Of a stretch of DNA of 62,242 nt, positions 8,280-15,943 are shown in pieces (positions within the stretch are counted from its first letter, which is position 1; every line of letters starts with the position of its first letter). Made by a program: the position numbers and the translations under genes. The notes beneath the pieces are model-generated. The model did no database searches. It was given only the letters and a program-made list of their open reading frames with translations, and was not told the DNA's origin. The DNA lies in assembly GCA_012729475.1 (NCBI GenBank), contig JAAYDB010000118.1:1-62242 (forward strand), in the 5' to 3' direction. The stretch comes from Bacteroidota bacterium. Its GTDB lineage: Bacteria > Bacteroidota > Bacteroidia > Bacteroidales > VadinHA17.

Positions 8280-9641
8280 ATGAAAAAAATTATTACCGGA
8301 ATTTTGCTACTTATTTTCCCGCTTATATCAAACGGACAATCAGAAATGTTACCAATTGATAGTCTCTACCTAAATAGTGTCAGTAAGTTCTATCAATACG
8401 CAAAACAGGTAAAAAATGATATATGGCCGGCTATGGAGATCTCTCCTGTATGCCTTTTCAGAACCAATGGTCCTGCTATTTTATACGGACATCCAAATCC
8501 TCCGGAATCATTTATAAAAACAGATGATAATATCTTTATAGGATCTCAGAGAGAGATGCATCTGGCTGGTGCTACCCAGATGGAGATAAATGGTGTATCA
8601 ACAGCGATTATTGATTATGGATACGATCATTATTCAACACCAGAGGAGGTTTATGCAGAACTTTTCCATGAGATACATCATGTCTATCAGCTTAACAAGA
8701 TTGAAAACATCGAATATGACAATCCCGCTATCCTTCTTGTTTACCCTGAAGATACAAACAATGACGCCCTGAAACTTTATGAGCAACAGATATTGCTAAA
8801 AATGGTTTTCACTGACGATAAGAATCAGTTCGACAAATACCTTAACGAATTTTATAGCTGCAGATTAAAAAGAGAGAAAATTATCGGAAAAGAATTTCTT
8901 GATTACGAAAAAACAGTTGAGAACATGGAAGGACCTGCTTTTTACTGTGAATACAGGTTTTATAATGAAAAGGCCGTTTGTGATAAGATCATTAAGGAAC
9001 ATTATAATTTCAATCATTTCTGGTCGGTATTGAATACTCCTTATTATGGCCGCACCAGTCTGAGGTTAAGACATCTTTCTGCAGGTATGGCTATGTGCTA
9101 TATCCTTGATAAATTTCATGACAGTGATTGGAAAAAAGAATACTATTCACAAAATTCCGGTTTGTTTGATTTTTTTATGTCGAAATTTAATCCGCAAATT
9201 ATTGAATTGCCCGATCTTAAAATTTATTATTCCTTAAGTAACTATCATACTACAGAATCTGTTTTACAGCATGAAAGGGTTTTTGATGAATTTTCCAGTC
9301 AGCCAGGAATTAAAATCATTCTTGAGTTTGCTTCAGTCCCGCAGTTCAGAGGTTTCGACCCTATGAATGCCAATGCTATTAATGACAGCATCGTGTTACA
9401 TAATACTTTACTGAATCTTGGAAACGAAAACAATAAACTATTTATTACCAACCATGACATTGCCACGATTTATAAGGGGCAGATCTGGTTTGTCGATAAG
9501 GCTGTTTTTTTCGTGAGTAATAAATCAGAAATAAAGAATATTGACGATAAGATAATTATTTCATCAGAGGATATTGACTTCGAGTGGTCAGGTGAAATAA
9601 TTTCTGAAGAAAAAAACAAAATAATAATAAAATGTGATTAA
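8280..9641 (+). CDS. Secreted putative zinc metallopeptidase of unrecognised family (HExxH)
   Basis: The frame can open at a GTG at 8265, but the ATG at 8280 begins a clean signal peptide (MKKIITGILLLIFPLISNGQ), so I use it. The 453-residue product carries HEIHH at 130-134 (first His, catalytic-type Glu131, second His134), the HExxH zinc signature. About 83-90 residues later comes EGPAFYCE (Glu217 and Glu224), resembling the EGxAxYxE element that supplies a third ligand in several gluzincin-like families. I do not recognise a named family. The C-terminal ~150 residues look beta-rich and have no obvious anchor or sorting domain. Peptidase activity is inference from the motif. Confidence 0.6.
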   Translation: MKKIITGILLLIFPLISNGQSEMLPIDSLYLNSVSKFYQYAKQVKNDIWPAMEISPVCLFRTNGPAILYGHPNPPESFIKTDDNIFIGSQREMHLAGATQMEINGVSTAIIDYGYDHYSTPEEVYAELFHEIHHVYQLNKIENIEYDNPAILLVYPEDTNNDALKLYEQQILLKMVFTDDKNQFDKYLNEFYSCRLKREKIIGKEFLDYEKTVENMEGPAFYCEYRFYNEKAVCDKIIKEHYNFNHFWSVLNTPYYGRTSLRLRHLSAGMAMCYILDKFHDSDWKKEYYSQNSGLFDFFMSKFNPQIIELPDLKIYYSLSNYHTTESVLQHERVFDEFSSQPGIKIILEFASVPQFRGFDPMNANAINDSIVLHNTLLNLGNENNKLFITNHDIATIYKGQIWFVDKAVFFVSNKSEIKNIDDKIIISSEDIDFEWSGEIISEEKNKIIIKCD

Positions 9642-9646
9642 TTCTG

Positions 9647-9852
9647 ATGCCAACAGTAATTATGATTATTGAGGGCTTCGGGTATGTACCTTTCTTTCCG
9701 GATTTCTCAAAAGAGAGAGGTCATATTGAGTACATGGATGTTCATGTCTCACCGGGCATTCTCTCCTCAGTCAGCTGAAAGACCATCTGGGAGCAGAAGC
9801 CCTTAAGAACATAGCCCTGGAAGAACAGTTAAAAAAGATTTCCGGTCAGTAG
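9647..9852 (+). pseudogene. Possible frameshifted gene remnant, family unknown
   Basis: An ATG at 9647 opens a 43-residue frame ending RGHIEYMDVHVSPGILSSVS at a TGA near 9779. A second frame continues from there as LLSQLKDHLGAEALKNIALE and on to TAG at 9852. The two halves join plausibly with one base shift near 9760-9770, which suggests a broken small gene or the tail of a lost one. I cannot name the family. Confidence 0.3.
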
Positions 9853-9874
9853 TAAAAAAGAAGCTTCTATTATT

Positions 9875-10975
9875 CTATTTACTGATACGTAACAGGTTTA
9901 CAAACTCATCCAGGAAGAAAGTGTTTTCGTATATCCCTGTGAATTTATGAGCACCGGGGCCATATGCGAAAACAGGGACCATTGTTGCAGTATGGTTACC
10001 TGTCTGAATAAAATTACTGCGCACCTGGTGGCTTTTCCTATCTCCCCCCACTAGTGTCAGGCCTCCTGTCTCATGATCGGCAGTTACAACGATAAGTGTC
10101 TTACCGTCATTTTCGGCAAATTCTTTTGCAACACCAACAGCTTCGTCCATATCCAGTAATTCCGACACTATATATTCAAAATCCTTTGCATGGCCTCCCC
10201 AGTCGATCATTGAACCTTCCACCATCAGGAAGAAACCATTTTTATTGCGGCTAAGAGTACTGATAGCTTTTGCGGTCATTTCTGCCAGGACCCCTACTCT
10301 TCCTTCAGTTACCCTGGGCATGTGCTCTTTGGCAAGTAAGCCTGCAATTTTCTCAGAACCGGAAGCCTTCAGGTCGTCCATAGTGTAAACGACATCATAA
10401 CCCTGTTCCTCCAATGAAAGAGTCAGATCTTTTCCGTCTTTTCTGTTCCGAAAATTATCTTCTCCTCCACCGATAAAGACATCTGCCGTTCCGTTGAGAA
10501 AATCTTCAGCTATGCCTTCATAATCGTTACGGGTAATATTATGGGCAACAAAAGAAGCAGGAGTGGCATGTGTTACCGATGCAGTACTCAGTACTCCTGT
10601 TGCCAGACCGTTCTTATGAGCTATCGCAACAATAGAAGCAATATCCGTCGAATCAGGACCCATTCCAATCATATTATTTCTTGTCTTTTTCCCACAGGCT
10701 AATGCAGTGCCTCCTGCACCCGAATCAGTAACATAGTTGTCTGATGAATACGTCTTACTGAAACCGGTAAATGGGAATGACTCAAGAACAAGTGGCTCGG
10801 GGCTTATTGTCATGCCGGCATAAACCTGGGCCGTCCCCATACCGTCACCAATAAAGAAAATAATGTTCTTCACCCGGCTTTCTCTTCTGCCGGAAGTGCT
10901 GATATTACTGGCTGAACAGCCGGATAAAATGATTATAAAAGAAAATATAATCGCTTTATATAACATGTTTTTCAT
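9875..10975 (-). CDS. Alkaline phosphatase (PhoA superfamily), predicted lipoprotein
   Basis: A 366-residue monoesterase of the alkaline phosphatase superfamily. GDGMG (metal ligand Asp44), nucleophile Ser85 in VTDSGAGGTALACG, ATPASFVAHN and DHETGG are all present, so the metal-binding and catalytic set looks complete. The N-terminus is a lipoprotein signal with LSGC, Cys20 being the lipidated residue, so it should be anchored in the envelope and free inorganic phosphate from monoesters. It is shorter than E. coli PhoA (about 450 residues) and closer to compact bacterial forms. Transcribed alone; a 9-bp inverted repeat lies 64 bp upstream of its start. Confidence 0.93.
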   Translation of the reverse strand: MKNMLYKAIIFSFIIILSGCSASNISTSGRRESRVKNIIFFIGDGMGTAQVYAGMTISPEPLVLESFPFTGFSKTYSSDNYVTDSGAGGTALACGKKTRNNMIGMGPDSTDIASIVAIAHKNGLATGVLSTASVTHATPASFVAHNITRNDYEGIAEDFLNGTADVFIGGGEDNFRNRKDGKDLTLSLEEQGYDVVYTMDDLKASGSEKIAGLLAKEHMPRVTEGRVGVLAEMTAKAISTLSRNKNGFFLMVEGSMIDWGGHAKDFEYIVSELLDMDEAVGVAKEFAENDGKTLIVVTADHETGGLTLVGGDRKSHQVRSNFIQTGNHTATMVPVFAYGPGAHKFTGIYENTFFLDEFVNLLRISK

Positions 10976-11303
10976 AAAATATGGATGATTAAATTAATTA
11001 TCTTCATAATCCCTAAAAAAAGCCGGATAGTTTCCTGCTAACATATTGCTTTAAAATTAACTAATATGTTAAGACAAAATTAATTTTTTCAAGGAAGAAA
11101 TCAATTTAAAACAGCTTTTTGTTTATCGGCCGTCTTATAAAAATGTCATTCGTTAACCGGGATCTGCTATTGGTTGGATTAGTCTTTTCCGGCTTTATAT
11201 TATATACTACTTTCGGTATGAAGTTATTGATAAGCGTTTTCATAAATGAAAATAATCGTTAAGATATAAAAAATGATTTTTTAACTAATTAATCCTTCAA
11301 GCC
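10976..11303. promoter_or_regulatory. Divergent intergenic region with a 9-bp inverted repeat
   Basis: TAACATATT (11039-11047) and AATATGTTA (11063-11071) form a perfect inverted repeat with a 15-bp AT-rich spacer, just upstream of the reverse-strand alkaline phosphatase gene. It may be a regulator site or only an AT-rich coincidence. A 39-codon frame at 11143-11262, encoding one hydrophobic segment, is also present but unsupported. The remainder shows nothing. Confidence 0.35.
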
Positions 11304-11786
11304 ATGAAAAAGATGATTTTTACCTTATTACTTGCAGTTATTTGTACTGCTTCTTTCGGAAGAAATGTTGTTGCACAGGGCAAGACATTCTCTTCACTGG
11401 GTGACTACAAGATTGAAACCGCCGATGATCCTTTCACTATTAACGGAGAGGATTTCAAGGCTTACATAATCAGCTATGCCAACTCCCCCATGGAGGTTAC
11501 TGTTGTTGTATGCAAGGAAAGAAAATGCAGGAAATATCTGGTATTATCAGACAAGCTTTCCGTACAGTATATTAACAACGAGAATTATTTCGGCGTTGAA
11601 AGACTTGACAAGTCGTTTGAAAAAACGGGTTATGCAACGAGAGAATCGGATATCAATAAGATGGAATATTTCCATCAGAAAGTATTGGGTTCGGGACAAA
11701 AAGGTGATCACGAAGCCACTCAACTCATTGCAGCTTATTTCCCATTTCTTCTGAATGATCCTGTAACATTCTCAGCTGCAAAGTAA
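11304..11786 (+). CDS. Small exported protein of unknown function
   Basis: 160 residues with a signal peptide ending around NVVAQ. The mature part is short and mixed alpha/beta, with a Cys pair in CKERKCRK (positions about 70-75) next to a hydrophobic strand. There is no lipobox, membrane segment or known motif. I do not recognise the family. It stands alone, follows a divergent intergenic region and is closed by a strong terminator, so it is a single-gene transcript. Probably periplasmic. Confidence 0.7.
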   Translation: MKKMIFTLLLAVICTASFGRNVVAQGKTFSSLGDYKIETADDPFTINGEDFKAYIISYANSPMEVTVVVCKERKCRKYLVLSDKLSVQYINNENYFGVERLDKSFEKTGYATRESDINKMEYFHQKVLGSGQKGDHEATQLIAAYFPFLLNDPVTFSAAK

Positions 11787-11833
11787 TTAGTTTATCCCCG
11801 GCCGTCCGGCCAGTTTTGGTTTTATTGATCTGA

Positions 11834-11866
11834 AAAAAGGGTGTCTTAAAGAGGCACCCTTTTCTT
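11834..11866 (+). terminator. Rho-independent terminator after the small exported protein
   Basis: The arms AAAAGGGTG and the nearly complementary GGCACCCTTTT flank a short TCTTAAAGA-type loop, and more T follows. The hairpin ends the gene at 11304-11786. Confidence 0.75.
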
Positions 11867-11942
11867 TCATTGAGCAACAGTGTATCAGAAAAAAATAATC
11901 CACTGATAGATTGCCGTAATAAGATAATGGTACAGTATTCTG

Positions 11943-12707
11943 TCAGCCCTTGAATCTCTCCATGTGAATAAGAAACAGGTCTTTCCTGTTTCTTGAAACG
12001 GGTATCCTGGCTCCGTCCTGCATTTCTATATATCCTCCGTCTTTGCGTATATATTTACGGACATATTTCAGGTTTATGAGATGGGAGTTATGCGAACGGA
12101 AAAAATACCGGTCGCTGAGCAGATCCTGAAATTCTTTCAGATGTTTGGAAACAAGCATTTTCCTGCTGGCTGTCATAAATAACCACGAATAGCTTCTGTC
12201 AGCTTCGAGCCTGATGATCTCTTTTGGATTGACATACTCCATACCATCAGATGTAGGTATAGCCAGACGGGAAGGATTTGTTGTCCTGAGGTTTTCGAGA
12301 AGTACTTTAATACTTTCATTAGAACTTTGTTTGTCTCCGGCGCGTACACGGATAACTTTTTTTACAGCTTCCACGAATTCCGATATATTAACCGGTTTCA
12401 GGATATAGTCAACAGCACTGTACTTAATTGCTTTAATAGCATAATGGTTAAATGCTGTAATAAAGATCACGTCAAATGCCTTATCCGGAAAATCCTGGAG
12501 CAGGTCGAAACCTGAACCGTCGGGCATCTCAACATCAAGAAAAACAAGATCCGGATCTTTTTCCCTTATCACTGCCACACCACCGGAAACATTTCCTGCT
12601 GTACCAACAACATCCAGACCGGGACAATATTCTTCAATTACCGAGGAGATGAAATTTACGGCATTGACTTCATCATCAATAATAATTGTTCTCAATTTCG
12701 TATTCAT
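11943..12707 (-). CDS. LytTR-family response regulator
   Basis: The receiver domain (about 5-120) has acidic residues Asp11-Asp12 and phosphoacceptor Asp58 in FLDVEMP. The LytTR DNA-binding domain (about 150-250) has the usual beta-strand pattern, including GMEYVNPKEIIRLEADRSYS and FFRSHNSHLINL. 254 residues is normal for the family. The start ATG overlaps the stop of the upstream sensor kinase by 4 bp (ATGA), so the two are translationally coupled and should work as a pair. The target genes are unknown; LytTR proteins bind direct repeats, and I did not find clear ones nearby. Confidence 0.93.
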   Translation of the reverse strand: MNTKLRTIIIDDEVNAVNFISSVIEEYCPGLDVVGTAGNVSGGVAVIREKDPDLVFLDVEMPDGSGFDLLQDFPDKAFDVIFITAFNHYAIKAIKYSAVDYILKPVNISEFVEAVKKVIRVRAGDKQSSNESIKVLLENLRTTNPSRLAIPTSDGMEYVNPKEIIRLEADRSYSWLFMTASRKMLVSKHLKEFQDLLSDRYFFRSHNSHLINLKYVRKYIRKDGGYIEMQDGARIPVSRNRKDLFLIHMERFKG

Positions 12708-14644
12708 GTCATTATCGGAATATGAATCTCCACGCGTGTACCTTCAGGCTCTCCCTTGTCGTTAACAAGATCGAAATAAACGGTTTTAAGGCTTGTCCCA
12801 TACAGTTCATTGACAAGGTCAAGCCTCGAAGAAGCAATCTTAGTACCCATTGAATTATGGTTGCTCTTTCTCTGTTTTGATTTTTCCCCTGCTGCTTCCC
12901 GTCCAATACCATTATCTTCAATAGTACAGGTTATATGATCTTTATCCAGTCTGAAACCGATATTGACGTAGCCTTTTTCAGCTTTTGGCATCAAACCGTG
13001 ACATATTGAGTTTTCCACATACGGCTGAATAAGCATTGTAGGTATTTTAAACAGAAAGGGATCAATCTCATCATCCACAGCAATCCGGTAATCAAATTTA
13101 CCACTGAATCTTAAAGATTCCAGTTCAAGATAAAGGGTGATTGCGTCCAGTTCATCACGAAGAGATACAGAGGTATGATTTGAGTTCTCAAGGACTTTAC
13201 GCATGAGATTTGAGAATTTAGTAAGATAGTTATTTGTAGCCAGCTTGTCATGTTGATACATATAATACTGTATCGAATTAAGAGTATTGAAAATAAAATG
13301 AGGGTTCATCTGCTGCCGCAGGTTGACCTGTGTCAGTTCTGCTATCTTACGGTTCATTTCGCTCAATCTTCTTTTATCCTTCAGCCTTGATCCCCTGAAA
13401 AGGAGTAAACCTATTATCACTGCCAGGATAAAAAAGCCAAGGATAGCTATGTTCAGCAGCCTGTTGTTCTTCAATCTTAGTGAAAGAATATCCACTTCTT
13501 TATTATGCATATCAGCCTCATACCGCACCCGGGCTTCTGTAAGCCCCTGTGAACTTCTGGTAATAAGAACCGAGTCATTAAACTGCTTATACAGCACAAA
13601 ATTCTCATATGCATTAGCAGTATCCTGCCTGTTAAGATAGAGTTGATGCATATCATTATAAACCCACGACAGTGTGTACCAGTCCTTTGCTTTTTTTGCA
13701 TATTCAAGGGATAGCTGGTAATATTTCAAAGCTGTGTCAGAGTCTCCCAGATCCCGGTTTATCGTGCCCATGTTACCGTAAGAGTTGGCTGATATCATCA
13801 CATAATTGTCCTTAAGGCTGTATTTGAGTGACCTCTCGTAATTAGCCACAGCAGAATCGTACATGTGTTCGCAGTAGTAATTCCATCCGATGTTTGCTGA
13901 AGCAAAAGCTGTATAGTAAGTATTCTTCTGTCTCAGTGAAAGGTCCACGCATCTGCGCAGGATGGAATCGGCTCCGTTGAAATCACGTATTTCTCCGGCC
14001 AGAGAGGTGCCCAGGAGAAGATATGCTTCCATGACGGCAACGGTATCATCTTCAGCCAGACCTGCTTCTGCCATTAAACCAAGATGGCTGCGGTAGTTTT
14101 CCGGATCATTTACTGTGTTATATACATTTGCCTGTCCTCTGTATGAAGAAGGTATTACTTTCTTCAGTTTATGCTTTTTCGCAAAGGCAATACTCTCATT
14201 GTATTTTTCTATACTCTCATTGAAAAAGCCTGTACGCTGGTAATACATCCCCAGTAATAAAAGTGTCTTCACATAAGTATCATATTCACCGGCATCCAAT
14301 GCTTTTCCAAGAGCTATGTTTGCCTGTTCCTCAGAACTACTGTAATCACCTGATCTGAAAAAATAGTCGGCATGAAGAAGATGCAGGAGAGAAGGCCATT
14401 CAATATTGTGTTTGTTGCATAAACGGGCAGCAGAATCGAGATATACGAAAACATCATCCCTGTGTCCGGAATATTTATCAAGGCAATCCCGGGCCTTACC
14501 CATCAGTTCGTCAAGTTTCTTTTTATTGTCCTTATCATTATCATCCTCCCGGATACTATATGTGATGACAGCATTGTGTGTTGATAAAGCTGAAGCAGAA
14601 AAAGGCAGAAAAAAAGATATAAGAATTATAAGGATAGTCTTCAT
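12704..14644 (-). CDS. TPR-containing LytS-type sensor histidine kinase
   Basis: A 646-residue protein: signal peptide (1-20), a periplasmic array of tetratricopeptide-like helices (about 60-380), one transmembrane helix (about 396-416), a short coiled coil, then a His_kinase domain with His449 in QQMNPHFIFN and a HATPase_c domain (YVENSICHG and DNGIGR). This is the usual Bacteroidota design in which periplasmic TPRs sense an unknown signal or partner. The gene overlaps its LytTR partner by 4 bp. No obvious -7 box is visible upstream. Confidence 0.92.
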   Translation of the reverse strand: MKTILIILISFFLPFSASALSTHNAVITYSIREDDNDKDNKKKLDELMGKARDCLDKYSGHRDDVFVYLDSAARLCNKHNIEWPSLLHLLHADYFFRSGDYSSSEEQANIALGKALDAGEYDTYVKTLLLLGMYYQRTGFFNESIEKYNESIAFAKKHKLKKVIPSSYRGQANVYNTVNDPENYRSHLGLMAEAGLAEDDTVAVMEAYLLLGTSLAGEIRDFNGADSILRRCVDLSLRQKNTYYTAFASANIGWNYYCEHMYDSAVANYERSLKYSLKDNYVMISANSYGNMGTINRDLGDSDTALKYYQLSLEYAKKAKDWYTLSWVYNDMHQLYLNRQDTANAYENFVLYKQFNDSVLITRSSQGLTEARVRYEADMHNKEVDILSLRLKNNRLLNIAILGFFILAVIIGLLLFRGSRLKDKRRLSEMNRKIAELTQVNLRQQMNPHFIFNTLNSIQYYMYQHDKLATNNYLTKFSNLMRKVLENSNHTSVSLRDELDAITLYLELESLRFSGKFDYRIAVDDEIDPFLFKIPTMLIQPYVENSICHGLMPKAEKGYVNIGFRLDKDHITCTIEDNGIGREAAGEKSKQRKSNHNSMGTKIASSRLDLVNELYGTSLKTVYFDLVNDKGEPEGTRVEIHIPIMT

Positions 14645-15098
14645 ATGTTTGAAATTTTATTCTACCTGCTACCTTCTTTACTCTATTTTTTAATTATGCC
14701 TTTTTGTGTTATCTGATCAAAGAATTTCATGTCCTTTTCATGTTTATCATCTATTGCCGGCAATAAAGCAAAGTTAACAAATCAGATGCTGCCGGCATAT
14801 TCCTTTATCAATTCATTTAAGGCAATGCAAAGTTCGTTTTCTCTTATATAAAAATACAACACAAACAGATAAAAACCTTATATGGGTTTACAAATGGTAT
14901 CCTATAGTTTACGGCTGAACTTTTTCAAAAAAACTGATCTTTTTATATCGTCTGAAAAGAATGTTTTTTTAGACTTTAACCGGGAGTAATATTATTCAAT
15001 TTTTTACATCAAAAATTGATACAGATGATAACATAAATTAAATTATATTGTTACATTCGTCTAATTATATCTGATAGTAATAATTAAAAAATCCGGAT
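14645..15098. other. Divergent intergenic region between sensor kinase and exported methyltransferase
   Basis: About 450 bp, very AT-rich, with no convincing reading frame or RNA structure. It must hold both divergent promoters, but no full TTG-N19/20-TAnnTTTG match was found on either strand by eye. Confidence 0.4.
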
Positions 15099-15932
15099 AT
15101 GAAATCAGTTATTCCTATACGTTCTTTTTTTGGTATATTGATGCTTCTGGTTATCATACCTTCATTGAAGGGTCAGGATGATAGCCGGCGTGATTATGTT
15201 CCAGAGGTTGGTCAACAGGGCAAGGATGTTGTGTGGGTGCCAACACCCCAGGAGCTTGTTGACACTATGCTTTCCATAGCTGAGCTTACTCCTTCTGATC
15301 TGGTTATTGATCTCGGGTCAGGAGATGGCCGCACAGTTATCACTGCTGCCAAGCGGGGAGCCCGTGCCATAGGCATTGAATTCAATCCTGATATGGTAAC
15401 TTTATCCCGCAGGAATGCTGAAAAAGAAGGTGTCAGTTCACAAGTTCAGTTCTTTGAGGGTGATCTCTTTGAGTATGATCTTTCTAAAGCTACTGTAATA
15501 ACTATGTTCCTTCTGCCAGAGATCAATCTTAAGTTAAGGCCCCGGCTTCTTGAGCTTAAGCCTGGCACACGTGTGGTTTCAAATACATTCACTATGGGAG
15601 AATGGATCCCTGACCTGGAGGTAAACACTCCTGACAGCTGGAACAGCTGGACCACTGCCCTGATGTGGATAATACCGGCAAAGGTTGAAGGAAGATGGAA
15701 GATAGGGGAACATGAACTGAGCTTAACCCAGAAATATCAGTTTATAAACGGTACTTTCAATAACGGAGGTACAATAACAGCTATAGCTGACGGACGGCTG
15801 AGAGGGAATGAGATATCATTCAAAATAGGTAATATCATCTACCTCGGCCAAGTCAATGGGTCGCGTATAACAGGGACAGCCAAATCGGATTCTGCAAAAT
15901 GGGACTGGACTGCTGTTAAGAGTTCTGAATAA
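15099..15932 (+). CDS. Class I SAM-dependent methyltransferase-like protein with a signal peptide
   Basis: Residues 1-26 form a signal peptide (hydrophobic FFGILMLLVIIPSLKGQ). Residues about 60-180 are a Rossmann methyltransferase core: motif I DLGSGDGRT (Asp71-Gly77), an acidic residue after strand 2 in GIEFNP, and FFEGDLFEYDL. The layout resembles DOT1-like lysine methyltransferase folds. The last ~80 residues form a beta-rich tail of repeated short strands. Export is puzzling because SAM is cytoplasmic. The hydrophobic stretch may be an uncleaved anchor with the catalytic part elsewhere, or the domain may have another role. Substrate unknown. Confidence 0.75.
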   Translation: MKSVIPIRSFFGILMLLVIIPSLKGQDDSRRDYVPEVGQQGKDVVWVPTPQELVDTMLSIAELTPSDLVIDLGSGDGRTVITAAKRGARAIGIEFNPDMVTLSRRNAEKEGVSSQVQFFEGDLFEYDLSKATVITMFLLPEINLKLRPRLLELKPGTRVVSNTFTMGEWIPDLEVNTPDSWNSWTTALMWIIPAKVEGRWKIGEHELSLTQKYQFINGTFNNGGTITAIADGRLRGNEISFKIGNIIYLGQVNGSRITGTAKSDSAKWDWTAVKSSE

Positions 15933-15943
15933 AGAACAGTCTA

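Noticed and set aside
11143-11262. 39-codon frame encoding one hydrophobic helix
   Set aside because: No ribosome-binding site or conserved motif; AT-rich DNA often gives such frames.
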